Below the pieces are notes generated by a model. It did not search any database, was not told the origin of the DNA, and worked only from the letters and a program-made list of their open reading frames with translations. From Hyphomicrobiales bacterium (GTDB lineage Bacteria > Pseudomonadota > Alphaproteobacteria > Rhizobiales > Rhizobiaceae), in contig UEGR01000008.1 in the NCBI GenBank assembly GCA_900465685.1, positions 104,886 to 168,885 on the forward strand: 64,000 bases of DNA, read 5' to 3'. The first letter of the stretch is position 1. Each line of letters starts with the position of its first letter. Shown here one piece after another: positions 35,889-44,643 of the stretch. Position numbers and translations under genes: made by a program.

Positions 35889-36653
35889 GTGACCGTTCAT
35901 TTCATTGGCGCCGGTCCGGGTGCGGCAGACCTCATCACTGTGCGCGGCCTGCGGCTGATCGAAAAATGCCCCGTCTGCATTTATGCGGGATCGCTGGTGC
36001 CAAAGGATGTGGTTGCCTCCGCACCGGCGGATGGGCGGCTTGTCGATAGTTCCTCCATGACGCTCGATGAAATCATCGCTGAAATAGCGGCGGCACATGC
36101 GAAGGGGCAGGATGTCGCTCGCGTTCATTCAGGCGACCCGTCCATCTATGGCGCTGTTGCCGAACAGATGCGCAGGCTTGATGCGCTAGGCATTCCCTAT
36201 GATGTGACGCCAGGCGTTCCGGCTTTCGCCGCAGCAGCGGCGGCGATGAAGCAGGAGCTGACGATCCCTGAAGTCAACCAGACGATCATTCTCACGCGCA
36301 CGTCGATGAAATCCTCGGCCATGCCGGCAGGCGAAGACCTCGCCACGCTCGGTCGTTCGGGGGCCACCTTGGTCATCCACCTGTCGATCCGCAATCTTGG
36401 CAAGATCGAACGTGAGCTGACGCCGTTTTATGGTGCGGACTGCCCTGTTGTCGTGGCCTATCGCGTCGGCTGGCCGGATGAACTCATCCTGCGTGGCACT
36501 TTATCGGACATTGCCGGAAAGATCGAAGCGGCCGATCTGAAGCGAACTGCGATGATTTTTGTCGGACGCGGGCTTGATCCGAAGAATTTTCGGGACTCTG
36601 CGCTTTATCATGAGGCGCATAGCCATGCGGCCCGGTCAAAGCCCGAATCGTAA
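35889..36653 (+). CDS. cobM: Precorrin-4 C11-methyltransferase
   Basis: SAM-dependent methyltransferase of corrin ring synthesis, 254 residues, starting at a GTG preceded by AAGGAA. Family motifs are VHFIGAGPGAADLITVRG at the N-terminus, VARVHSGDPSIYGA, and the CobM-typical VNQTIILTRTSMKSSAMP. It is a lone plus-strand gene whose 3' end overlaps the convergent cobK by 18 bases. The tetR gene upstream is not functionally related as far as can be seen. Confidence 0.95.
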   Translation: MTVHFIGAGPGAADLITVRGLRLIEKCPVCIYAGSLVPKDVVASAPADGRLVDSSSMTLDEIIAEIAAAHAKGQDVARVHSGDPSIYGAVAEQMRRLDALGIPYDVTPGVPAFAAAAAAMKQELTIPEVNQTIILTRTSMKSSAMPAGEDLATLGRSGATLVIHLSIRNLGKIERELTPFYGADCPVVVAYRVGWPDELILRGTLSDIAGKIEAADLKRTAMIFVGRGLDPKNFRDSALYHEAHSHAARSKPES

Positions 36654-37382
36654 GCGGATCAGTCGGACCGTTTCTTCCACCGTTGTAGCGACATGTTCAG
36701 CGACGACCGCTGGGCGGGCGATCATCATGACGGGCAAGGCGAGATCGCGCGCGGCCCTGATCTTGGCATAGGACGTGTCGCCGCCTGAATTGCGGCAGAC
36801 GATCAGCCCGATACGCTTTTCCATTAGAAATTGTTTTTCCTGCACATAGTCGCCCGGTCTGGAGAGCAGGATTTCACAATCCGCAGGCAAAGGGGCATCG
36901 GTCGGGTCGATCATGCGCATGATTAAATGCGCGTCAGCACGGGTTGCGAAAGGCGCAATATGCTGACGCCCGAGCGCGAGGAAGACGCGTTCTCCCACTG
37001 GGATCAGTTTTGCCGCTTCCTTTTCATCGGCCACGATGATCCATTGATCGCCGCTCTGCTGCACCCATTGCGCCCGTTCAAGCCGGAGCAGGGGCGTTCC
37101 GGTCGAGGCGGTTGCCGTCACCGCATTTTGAGAAATGCGCGTGGCATAAGGGTGGGTGGCATCAATGACGTAGCCGATTTTCTCAGCCGCGATATAGGCG
37201 GCGAGGCCGTCTGCGCCGCCAAAACCGCCACTGCGCACAGGGCCGGGCAAGGGTGCCGGATTGGCGGTGCGTCCCGCAAGGGAGGTCACGACTTCGATTG
37301 GCAGGGCCGATAGCTCCTGCGCCAGCTGTGCTGCTTCGGTCGTGCCGCCCAGAATGAGGACCTTGGGTCTAGACGCGGGCAA
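36636..37382 (-). CDS. cobK: Precorrin-6A reductase
   Basis: A 248-residue CobK/CbiJ-type NADPH-dependent reductase of the macrocycle. Characteristic stretches are KVLILGGTTEAAQLAQEL at the N-terminus, DATHPYATRISQNA (about 95-108), ALGRQHIAPFA and the C-terminal GLIVCRNSGGDTSYAKIRAA. Its start overlaps the 3' end of cbiD by 14 bases, so the two genes are co-transcribed. Confidence 0.94.
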   Translation of the reverse strand: MPASRPKVLILGGTTEAAQLAQELSALPIEVVTSLAGRTANPAPLPGPVRSGGFGGADGLAAYIAAEKIGYVIDATHPYATRISQNAVTATASTGTPLLRLERAQWVQQSGDQWIIVADEKEAAKLIPVGERVFLALGRQHIAPFATRADAHLIMRMIDPTDAPLPADCEILLSRPGDYVQEKQFLMEKRIGLIVCRNSGGDTSYAKIRAARDLALPVMMIARPAVVAEHVATTVEETVRLIRLRFGL

Positions 37383-38475
37383 GGATGGTTCCCACCCGGT
37401 CGGTCATGATGATTTCCACATCGACAGGCGCACCGCGCAAGGTCGCAAGCGCCGTTTCCTTTGCCTTGATGGCAATCGGCGTGGCGATATCGATGCCGAT
37501 TGCTTGAGTCATATCAAGCACTTCCTTGGCGGTGTTCGCAAAGAGAATCCGGTCTTTGAGGTTCCCGGGTGCGCCAGCCTGTTCGGCAATCTCTCCCAGA
37601 AAGCCCATATCGACCTGACTGCGTGCCGAATGCAGGTCGAGCGCGCCTTGAGCAAGCTTGGTAAGCTTGGCGAAGCCGCCTGCGATTGTCAGTTTGTCGA
37701 TCGGGTGGTCGCGCAGATATTTGAGCACGCCGCCCGCAAAATCCCCCATGTCGAGAATGGCGAAATCGGGCAGATCGTAGATTGCCTGCGCGGCATCTTC
37801 CGAGGTTGAGCCTGTCGCGCCAAGCACATGTTTCTGGCCCGCCGCACGCGCCACATCGATTCCACGGTGAATGGAGTGAATCCAGGCCGAACACGAAAAG
37901 GGATGCACAACGCCGGTGGTGCCGAGAATGGAAATGCCTCCGACAATACCGAGGCGCGGGTTCCACGTTTTCTTGGCGATTTCCTCGCCATCAGGCACGG
38001 AAATGGTGATGACGAGATCGGCGGGCAGGCCATACTTGGCACAGATTTCTTCGCAGATTTCGGTCATCATGCGGCGCGGAACCGGGTTGATTGCAGCTTC
38101 ACCAGGCGGAATTGGCAGTCCGGCCCGCGTGACGGTGCCGACGCCTTCACCAGCGCGAAAGACCACGCCGGTTCCGGGCGGTGCGGGAAAGACGGTCGAA
38201 ATGATCGTCGCGCCATGCGTGACATCCGGATCGTCGCCCGCATCCTTGACGATGCCCGCCATGGCATATCCTTCACCAAGCCCCTCATAGGCCAGCTGGA
38301 AGTAAGGCACTTCGCCCTTCGGCAGAATGATTCCGACCGGGTCGGGGAATTCGCCGGTGATAAGCGCCGTCAGCGCCGCCTTGGTCGCAGCGGTTGCGCA
38401 TGCGCCCGTGGTCCAGCCACGCCTAAGCTCGCTTTTTCCAAGCTTTTTATTGGGATCTGCGGTTTCGTCGGTCAT
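37369..38475 (-). CDS. cbiD: Cobalt-precorrin-5B C1-methyltransferase-type enzyme CbiD
   Basis: A 368-residue CbiD family protein. Visible are RRGWTTGACATAATKAALTA at the N-terminus, GEAAINPVPRRMM, GISILGTTGVVHPFSCSAWI and the C-terminal ILFANTAKEVLDM. CbiD normally acts in the anaerobic pathway, where it replaces CobF for C1 methylation. Here it accompanies aerobic-type CobG, CobN and CobK, so it probably methylates precorrin-5 in place of a missing CobF. It is co-transcribed with cobK. Confidence 0.94.
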   Translation of the reverse strand: MTDETADPNKKLGKSELRRGWTTGACATAATKAALTALITGEFPDPVGIILPKGEVPYFQLAYEGLGEGYAMAGIVKDAGDDPDVTHGATIISTVFPAPPGTGVVFRAGEGVGTVTRAGLPIPPGEAAINPVPRRMMTEICEEICAKYGLPADLVITISVPDGEEIAKKTWNPRLGIVGGISILGTTGVVHPFSCSAWIHSIHRGIDVARAAGQKHVLGATGSTSEDAAQAIYDLPDFAILDMGDFAGGVLKYLRDHPIDKLTIAGGFAKLTKLAQGALDLHSARSQVDMGFLGEIAEQAGAPGNLKDRILFANTAKEVLDMTQAIGIDIATPIAIKAKETALATLRGAPVDVEIIMTDRVGTILARV

Positions 38476-38508
38476 GGATGCCTTATAAGGTATCTGATAG
38501 CAGTGCCG

Positions 38509-38583
38509 CTAGTGGTCCGATTTCGACATTTGCTTTCGGAGTTATCAGCGCTGGGCAAATGTCGAAATCAAGAGGACCACTAG
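38509..38583. repeat. Long inverted repeat A between cbiD and cobA
   Basis: Left arm 38509-38533 pairs with 38555-38583: outer 10 bases CTAGTGGTCC with GGACCACTAG, inner 15 bases GATTTCGACATTTGC with GCAAATGTCGAAATC, both perfect, with a 4-base bulge (AAGA) on the right side. The loop is 21 bases. Only 12 bases separate it from a second unrelated inverted repeat. It could be a mobile-type palindromic unit or a hairpin regulating the divergent cob genes. Confidence 0.85.
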
Positions 38584-38595
38584 TAGCTTTTGACT

Positions 38596-38673
38596 CTGGT
38601 GGATTTTTTGAATTTGACGTTTGATCACCGCCTCATAAACACGCAGTTTCAAACGTCAAATTCAATCCACCAG
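38596..38673. repeat. Long inverted repeat B between cbiD and cobA
   Basis: Left arm 38596-38624 pairs with 38649-38673: outer 9 bases CTGGTGGAT with ATCCACCAG and inner 16 bases TGAATTTGACGTTTGA with TCAAACGTCAAATTCA, both perfect, with a short T-rich bulge on the left side. It has the same architecture as repeat A but a different sequence. It ends 21 bases before the cobA start. Confidence 0.85.
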
Positions 38674-38694
38674 ATGAAATAATGGTCCAAGAGA

Positions 38695-39552
38695 ATGAGC
38701 GGATTCGAGCCGAAAACAAAATGGGACGTTACCCTGCCAGCGATGGAGCCGGGCCATGTCTGGCTTGTCGGTGCCGGGCCGGGCGATCCGGGATTGCTCA
38801 CGCTTCATGCCGTCAATGCGCTGCAACAGGCAGATGTCATCGTTTACGATGCGCTGGTGGACGAAGCCTGTCTTTCGCTGAAAAACGAACAGGCAGTGCT
38901 GGAATATGCAGGCAAGCGGGGCGGCAAGCCGTCGCCGAAGCAGCGCGATATTTCGCTCCGGCTTGTAGAACTGGCGCGGCAGGGCAAGAAAGTCCTGCGC
39001 CTCAAGGGCGGCGATCCGTTTGTTTTCGGTCGGGGGGCTGAAGAAGCGCTGACGCTGGTGGAGCATAGTGTGCCATTCCGCATCGTCCCCGGTATCACGG
39101 CGGGCATCGGCGGATTGGCCTATGCGGGCATTGCCGCGACACACCGCGATATCAACCAGTCGGTGACTTTCCTGACCGGGCATGACGCGACGGGATTGCT
39201 GCCCGACCGCATTGATTGGGATGGCATCGCAAAATCGTCACCGGTTATTGTCATGTATATGGCGATGAAACATATCGATCTCATCACGGCACGGCTGATC
39301 GCTGCCGGACGGTCGCCTGACGAACCGGTCGCTTTTGTCTGCAATGCCAGCCTGCCTGAACAGACCGTTCTCGAAACGACGCTGACGCATGCTGCCGCTG
39401 ACGTGGAAGCTTCAGGGCTAGAGCCGCCTGCCATCGTGGTGGTCGGAGAGGTGGTGCGGTTGCGCGGCGGTCTTGACTGGATCGGTGCCGCGCGAGGCCG
39501 CCAGCTTGTCAGCGATCCGCTGGATAACAGACGCGGAGGCCAGAGCGCATGA
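38695..39552 (+). CDS. cobA: Uroporphyrinogen-III C-methyltransferase
   Basis: SUMT, 285 residues, which makes precorrin-2 from uroporphyrinogen III by two SAM-dependent methylations and so opens the B12 (and siroheme) branch. Motifs are VWLVGAGPGDPGLLTLHAVN, VYDALVDEACL, LRLKGGDPFVFGRGAEE and VPFRIVPGITAGIG. The N-terminal 20 residues are an extra tail. It heads cobA-cobB-cobC-cobD. The stem-loops just upstream lie in its leader. Confidence 0.95.
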   Translation: MSGFEPKTKWDVTLPAMEPGHVWLVGAGPGDPGLLTLHAVNALQQADVIVYDALVDEACLSLKNEQAVLEYAGKRGGKPSPKQRDISLRLVELARQGKKVLRLKGGDPFVFGRGAEEALTLVEHSVPFRIVPGITAGIGGLAYAGIAATHRDINQSVTFLTGHDATGLLPDRIDWDGIAKSSPVIVMYMAMKHIDLITARLIAAGRSPDEPVAFVCNASLPEQTVLETTLTHAAADVEASGLEPPAIVVVGEVVRLRGGLDWIGAARGRQLVSDPLDNRRGGQSA

Positions 39553-40856
39553 AGGGTTTTATGATCGCCGCGCCCGCATCCGGTTCGGGCAAGACGACGG
39601 TTACACTTGGTTTGTTGCGCGCTTTGAAGCGGGCCGGTGTGGCTCTAGCGCCGGTGAAAGCCGGACCAGACTATATCGATCCCGCCTATCACAAGGCGGC
39701 AAGCGGTGCGGAATGCTTCAATCTCGATCCATGGGCGATGCGCTTGGAATTGATCAGCGCCCTGTCGGCCCGAATGACCGAAGGCGGAAAAGTGCTGATC
39801 GCCGAAGGCATGATGGGTCTTTTCGACGGCGCTCTGGACGGACAAGGTTCTTCTGCTGATCTGGCAAAGCTGCTTGATCTGCCGGTAGTGCTGGTGGTTG
39901 ATTGCGCAAAACAGTCCCATTCCATTGCCGCGCTGGTTTCCGGCTTCAGCCGGTTTCGCAAGGATGTGTTCGTTGCAGGGCTCGTGCTTAATCGTGTTGG
40001 CAGCGCTCGTCATGAAACCATGTTGCGCGATGCCCTCAAGCCGCTGGGCATTCCGGTTCTGGGCGCATTGCCGCGTGATGCGGCACTGGTTTTACCGGAA
40101 CGCCATCTGGGGCTTGTGCAGGCGGGCGAACATGCTGATCTGGAGCGTTTTCTCGACCATGCCGCAGATATGGTAGAAGCGCATATCGATCTTGCCGCGC
40201 TGAAACATATCTGGTCGGCACCGAAGCGCTTCGATCCGATGGCCAATGTGCCGCGTCTTCCGCCGCTTGGCAGCCGCATTGCTGTCGCGCGCGACGATGC
40301 TTTCGCCTTTGCCTATACGCATCTTTTCGAGGGATGGCGCAGGCGCGGCGCAGAGATTGCCTTTTTCTCGCCTCTTGCGGATGAAGCGCCGTCGCCGGAG
40401 GCCGATGCGATCTATCTGCCGGGCGGCTACCCTGAACTCCATGCAGAACGGCTTGTCGCCGCGCAGAATTTCCAGAACAGCATCAAGGCTGCGGCGGCGC
40501 GGGGTGTGACCGTTTATGGCGAGTGCGGCGGCTATATGGTGCTGGGCGAGACGCTGGAAGATGCGAGCGGAAAACAGCACCCGATGCTGGGGCTTTTGCC
40601 GCTGCAAACCAGTTTTGCCAAACGCAAGCTGCATCTCGGCTATCGCGTTCTGGAACCGTTGAATGGCTCGCCCTGGCAGGTGCCGTTGAAAGGCCACGAG
40701 TTTCATTATGCCAGCATCACGCGCGAAGGCGCGGCGGACAGGCTTTTCAAAGTCCGCGATGCGGCGGGGGACGATCTGGGCGAAGCCGGTCTGCGGGTCG
40801 GATCGGTGGCCGGTTCCTTCATGCATGTCATCGATTTTTCCGGAGAGCATGCGTGA
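39549..40856 (+). CDS. cobB: Cobyrinic/hydrogenobyrinic acid a,c-diamide synthase
   Basis: ATP- and glutamine-dependent amidase of the a and c side chains, 435 residues. The N-terminal P-loop APASGSGKTTVTLG lies at 8-21 and the C-terminal glutaminase domain carries Cys326 in GECGGYMVLG. In the CobN-type aerobic pathway this step precedes cobalt insertion. Start overlaps cobA by 4 bases and the stop overlaps the cobC GTG. Confidence 0.95.
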   Translation: MKGFMIAAPASGSGKTTVTLGLLRALKRAGVALAPVKAGPDYIDPAYHKAASGAECFNLDPWAMRLELISALSARMTEGGKVLIAEGMMGLFDGALDGQGSSADLAKLLDLPVVLVVDCAKQSHSIAALVSGFSRFRKDVFVAGLVLNRVGSARHETMLRDALKPLGIPVLGALPRDAALVLPERHLGLVQAGEHADLERFLDHAADMVEAHIDLAALKHIWSAPKRFDPMANVPRLPPLGSRIAVARDDAFAFAYTHLFEGWRRRGAEIAFFSPLADEAPSPEADAIYLPGGYPELHAERLVAAQNFQNSIKAAAARGVTVYGECGGYMVLGETLEDASGKQHPMLGLLPLQTSFAKRKLHLGYRVLEPLNGSPWQVPLKGHEFHYASITREGAADRLFKVRDAAGDDLGEAGLRVGSVAGSFMHVIDFSGEHA

Positions 40857-41866
40857 CATCCAACATTGAACATGGCGGCGCGCTGGACAAGGCGATTGCA
40901 CGTTTTGGCGGTGTGCCGGGCGACTGGCTCGACCTCTCGACCGGGATCAACCCCGAGCATTATCCATTGCCGGACATTCCAGCCGAAGTCTGGAACCGCT
41001 TGCCGGATGATCGGCTGCTGCTGGGAACGTGCAAGCTTGCGCGCGACTATTACGGGCTGCCGGAAGGCGCACCTATCGTCGCCGCACCCGGCACGCAAGC
41101 GCTGATCCAGATCATTCCGACGCTGACGAAGCCTGCGACAGTCGCCATTTTGACGCCGACCTATCAGGAACATGCGGCTTCTTTCGCTGCTTCCGGCTGG
41201 CAGGTCGTGGAATGTGCTGGCATCGCCGATATTCCGGACAATGCGACGGTTGCGGTGATTGTCAATCCGAACAATCCCGATGGAAGAGTGATTGCTGCGG
41301 ATGAATTGCTCGCTCTGGCCCGAACTTTGGGTGCGAGAGGTGGTTTTCTGGTGGTGGACGAGGCTTTTGCCGATCCACATCCCGAAGTCAGCGTCGCAGC
41401 GCTGGCGTGCCATGAGCCGCTGATTGTGCTGAAATCCTTCGGCAAGTTTTTCGGTCTGGCCGGTGTGCGTCTGGGCTTTGCCATCGCGCAGGTTGGTATT
41501 GTCGAGACGATAGCGCGGCGATTGGGTCCATGGGCTGTGCCGGGGCCAGCGCTTGTTATCGCTTCCGATGCCTTTGCGGGCGGCGAGACATTGCAGGCGT
41601 TTCGCAGGCGGATAGACATGCGGCGCAGGGGGCTGTCGGATGTGCTGGCACGGTGCGGATTGTGGGAAGTCGGCGGCACGGCACTGTTCTCGCTGGTGGC
41701 TCACGACAATGCACACGGATTGTACAACGCACTGTGCGCGGAGCATATTCTTGTCCGCAAGTTTGCTTATGCTCCGCATTGGCTGCGGATCGGCCTTGCC
41801 AATGACGATGCCGACCTCGCGCGTCTAGAAAGCGCGCTCAAACATTGTCTGGGAAGAGCAGCTTGA
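40853..41866 (+). CDS. cobC: CobC, PLP-dependent threonine-phosphate decarboxylase-type protein
   Basis: A 337-residue fold-type I aminotransferase-like protein, taken from the GTG at 40853 overlapping the cobB stop (GTGA) with CCGGAGAG upstream. The longer open frame inside cobB is rejected. The PLP Lys is Lys198 in LKSFGKFFGLAGVRLGFA; NPNNPDGRV and VVDEAFAD are also present. It supplies (R)-1-amino-2-propanol phosphate for the nucleotide loop, equivalent to Salmonella CobD. Confidence 0.93.
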   Translation: MTSNIEHGGALDKAIARFGGVPGDWLDLSTGINPEHYPLPDIPAEVWNRLPDDRLLLGTCKLARDYYGLPEGAPIVAAPGTQALIQIIPTLTKPATVAILTPTYQEHAASFAASGWQVVECAGIADIPDNATVAVIVNPNNPDGRVIAADELLALARTLGARGGFLVVDEAFADPHPEVSVAALACHEPLIVLKSFGKFFGLAGVRLGFAIAQVGIVETIARRLGPWAVPGPALVIASDAFAGGETLQAFRRRIDMRRRGLSDVLARCGLWEVGGTALFSLVAHDNAHGLYNALCAEHILVRKFAYAPHWLRIGLANDDADLARLESALKHCLGRAA

Positions 41867-41896
41867 AAAAGTGATTCATGAATCTCGGTTAAACCC

Positions 41897-42886
41897 ATGG
41901 AAATAAAGCTTATTATCCTGTCGCTGGCGCTCATCCTTGATCGCGTTGTGGGCGACCCGCCGCAGCTCTGGCACAGACTGCCGCATCCGGTGGTGCTGTT
42001 TGGTAAGGCCATTTCCTGGGGCGAAAAGCGTTTCAATGACCGCACATTGCCGGAAGCGGTTCTGCGACGGAACGGCATGTGGCTGACTATAGCGCTGGTC
42101 GCGGCCTGTATTCTGGTGGGGCTGGTGATTGAGAGCCTGCTGCCCTTTGCTGGCTCTGCGGGGGCAGTGGCGGAAATCCTCATCGTTGCTGTACTTCTGG
42201 CGCAGAAGAGTCTCGCCGATCACGTCAGCGAGGTTGCACGCGGGCTGCGTGACGACGGTATCGAAGGTGGGCGCAAGGCGGTTTCGATGATTGTCGGGCG
42301 CAATCCCGATCAGTTGAGCGAAGGCGGGGTCAGCCGTGCTGCCATTGAAAGTCTGGCGGAAAACGCCTCGGACGGCATCGTTGCCCCGGCCTTCTGGTTT
42401 CTTATCGGCGGTCTGCCGGGGCTGTTCGCCTACAAGATGATCAATACTGCCGATTCGATGATCGGACATCTCAATGATCGTTACCGCCACTTCGGGCGTT
42501 TTGCTGCAAAGCTGGATGATGTTGCCAATTACATTCCCGCGCGCCTGACCGGCCTTCTGGCGGCGCTGGCGACCGCGCTCACCCGCAGCAAGGGGGCAGC
42601 CAAGGCCGCTTTATCGGTCATGCGCAGTGACGCGCGCCTGCATCGCTCACCCAATGCGGGCTGGCCGGAATCTGCCTTTGCCGGTGCGCTTGATCTGGCG
42701 CTCGCCGGTCCGCGTCAATATGGCGAAGAGAAAGTGGAAGGGCCGATGCTCAATGCCTCTGGCAAGCGCGAGGCAGAAGCGACCGATATCGACGCGGCGC
42801 TTGACCTGTTCTGGGCGACCATGAGCCTCATGACAGGGTTGCTGATCGCCGCCAGCATCGTAGGACTTATCTATCGGCTGGTATGA
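41897..42886 (+). CDS. cobD: Adenosylcobinamide-phosphate synthase CobD (CbiB)
   Basis: Integral membrane enzyme, 329 residues, that attaches the aminopropanol linker to cobyric acid. CbiB signatures are ILDRVVGDPPQLWHRLPHPV at residues 13-32, SRAAIESLAENASDGIVAP and NTADSMIGHLNDRYRHFGRFAAKLDD. Five or so helices are visible. It starts 30 bases after cobC and ends the operon. Its 3' end overlaps the convergent binding-protein gene by 20 bases. Confidence 0.95.
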   Translation: MEIKLIILSLALILDRVVGDPPQLWHRLPHPVVLFGKAISWGEKRFNDRTLPEAVLRRNGMWLTIALVAACILVGLVIESLLPFAGSAGAVAEILIVAVLLAQKSLADHVSEVARGLRDDGIEGGRKAVSMIVGRNPDQLSEGGVSRAAIESLAENASDGIVAPAFWFLIGGLPGLFAYKMINTADSMIGHLNDRYRHFGRFAAKLDDVANYIPARLTGLLAALATALTRSKGAAKAALSVMRSDARLHRSPNAGWPESAFAGALDLALAGPRQYGEEKVEGPMLNASGKREAEATDIDAALDLFWATMSLMTGLLIAASIVGLIYRLV

Positions 42887-43958
42887 AGCGCGAGCCTTCG
42901 TAGCGCTGCAGGCGGTTCGGGTTGTCGGTCCGCATGCCGGTACCATCGAACTTGATCGTGCCGAGCACTGTTTCAAACGATGCACTGCGCAGCGTGTCGA
43001 GTAATGGCTGCTTTTGTTCGTCGGCTTTGCTGACGGCATCGGCGGCGATCTGCGCAGTTGCGTAGCCTGTGATCGCATAAGATTCCACAAGGCGACCGGC
43101 TTGATGCAGCGCGTCGATTGCCGGTTTCGCGGTTGGCAAATCCTGCGGCTTCAACGGTGCCGTCATCAATGTGCCGTCGCTCAATCGCTGTGCGCCGGGT
43201 GCCGCATCGAGCAGACTGCCACCTGCAATCACCAGCGGATAATTGAGCGAAGCAGCACTTGCGCCAATGGCGGCTATGTCGTCGCGCTCCCCGCCGACAT
43301 AGACATGTGTCGCGCCAGCGCGCTTGAGCCGGGCAACCAGAGCATTCTGGTTTTCAAGCCCCGGACGATAGGTATCGGTGAAAACCGGCTGTAACTGCTG
43401 TTCTTTCAAGCTGGCCAGAACCCGGCTTGCGCGCTCGCGCCCTTCAATGGTGCCATCGTCAATCACCGCGAAAGGCTGTGCGCGCCAGAGACTGCCGAGA
43501 AAACTCGCCGTCGCCTGCGTTTCCTTCTCCAGTCCCGTGCTCAGGCGGAACACCGGCAAAGGCGAAGCGGCGCGGCGCTCGACCAGCGTTTGCTCGCTGA
43601 CGCCCGACACGATAACCGGAATGTTGCGCTCGGCCAGAACGGGCACTGCCGCCTCCAGCGCCTCGGCGCAGAGAAAGCCCGATGCAATACGAACATTTTG
43701 CGCGATGAAGCGTTCTGCGGCCTGTTTGCCGCCTTCGGCGTCGCAACGATCATCGAAGATGACGAGATCTGCGCTCTTTGCGTCAGCGGCGGCGCGTGCG
43801 CCTTGTGCAAGCTGATTGCCCAAAGGTGCGAAGGTGCCGGTCAACGGTGCGGCCAGACCAATTCGGATACTATCCGCATAAGCAAATCCCGATCCCGCCA
43901 GCAACAGCATGGCAAGGCTTGTCAGAGCGGTGACGGGAAGCTTCCCAGACTCAATCAC
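42867..43958 (-). CDS. Periplasmic Leu/Ile/Val-type ABC substrate-binding protein
   Basis: A 363-residue exported protein: signal peptide to about residue 28 (LAMLLLAGSGFAYA), then the Peripla_BP_6 fold with IRIGLAAPLTGTFAPLGNQLAQGA at the start of the mature part. The ligand could be a branched-chain amino acid or amide, but many members bind other compounds. No permease or ATPase genes lie next to it, so it is an orphan binding component here. Confidence 0.85.
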   Translation of the reverse strand: MIESGKLPVTALTSLAMLLLAGSGFAYADSIRIGLAAPLTGTFAPLGNQLAQGARAAADAKSADLVIFDDRCDAEGGKQAAERFIAQNVRIASGFLCAEALEAAVPVLAERNIPVIVSGVSEQTLVERRAASPLPVFRLSTGLEKETQATASFLGSLWRAQPFAVIDDGTIEGRERASRVLASLKEQQLQPVFTDTYRPGLENQNALVARLKRAGATHVYVGGERDDIAAIGASAASLNYPLVIAGGSLLDAAPGAQRLSDGTLMTAPLKPQDLPTAKPAIDALHQAGRLVESYAITGYATAQIAADAVSKADEQKQPLLDTLRSASFETVLGTIKFDGTGMRTDNPNRLQRYEGSRFIPADR

Positions 43959-43997
43959 GTTATTGGTCTTCTTTATACAATTCGTGGCAATGTGATC

Positions 43998-44020
43998 GAA
44001 AAGTGGGTAGCGGTTTCCGC
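43998..44020. repeat. Short imperfect palindromic element, copy 1
   Basis: GAAAAGTGGGTAGCGGTTTC resembles sequences at 50601-50622 and 53067-53089: an (A)AAAGTG core followed by a 4-6 base spacer and (A)GCGGTTTtC. It is intergenic in all three places. Confidence 0.5.
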
Positions 44021-44094
44021 GCCTTTGTGCAATGCCCGTAATCTATGCCAGTATTTTGGCTAAATATTACGGTCGGCAACGGATCGATTCTGAC

Positions 44095-44616
44095 GTGCAA
44101 ACGATAAACAACATCATCTCCAATGCGGCATCTGTGGAGCCGAAGGCTTACCGCGATGCTATGAGCCATTATGCCGGTGCGGTGCAGATTGTGGCGACCG
44201 ATGGCCCGGCAGGACGACGCGGCCTCACATTGACGGCCTCCTGTTCCGTATCCGACGCTCCGGCGACGGTGCTGATCTGCCTTCAGAAGGTCCACGAGGA
44301 CAATCGCCTGTTCATCGAAAATGGCGTTTTCTCCATCAACACGCTGGCCGGAACGCATCAGCAGCTGGCCGACGCCTTCTCAGGGCGCATTGGACTGACA
44401 CAGAATGAGCGTTTCGAACTGGCGACGTGGGACACACTTGCCACCGGCGCACCAGTGCTGACCGATGCATTGGCGGCTTTTGACTGCCGGGTTGTCAGCA
44501 TTCAGGATCATTCGACGCATCATGTGCTCTTCGGCGAAGTGATTGCCCTGCGTTCAAACCCCGATGCAACTGCACTCATCTATCTGAACCGGCGCTATCA
44601 CACGCTCGATTTGTGA
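44095..44616 (+). CDS. Flavin reductase-like FMN-binding protein
   Basis: A 173-residue protein of the flavin_reduct/RutF family if read from the GTG at 44095; the frame is open to 44032 but the extra residues do not match. It has YRDAMSHYAGAVQIVATDG, RRGLTLTASCSVSDAPATVL (FMN contact region) and the FSINTLAGTHQQLADAFSG stretch. Such proteins reduce FMN with NAD(P)H for a partner oxygenase. No monooxygenase gene is adjacent. It lies 27 bases before the hydrolase gene and may share its transcript. Confidence 0.82.
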   Translation: MQTINNIISNAASVEPKAYRDAMSHYAGAVQIVATDGPAGRRGLTLTASCSVSDAPATVLICLQKVHEDNRLFIENGVFSINTLAGTHQQLADAFSGRIGLTQNERFELATWDTLATGAPVLTDALAAFDCRVVSIQDHSTHHVLFGEVIALRSNPDATALIYLNRRYHTLDL

Positions 44617-44643
44617 TCGGTTGACCGGAGGGGAGGAGGCAGA

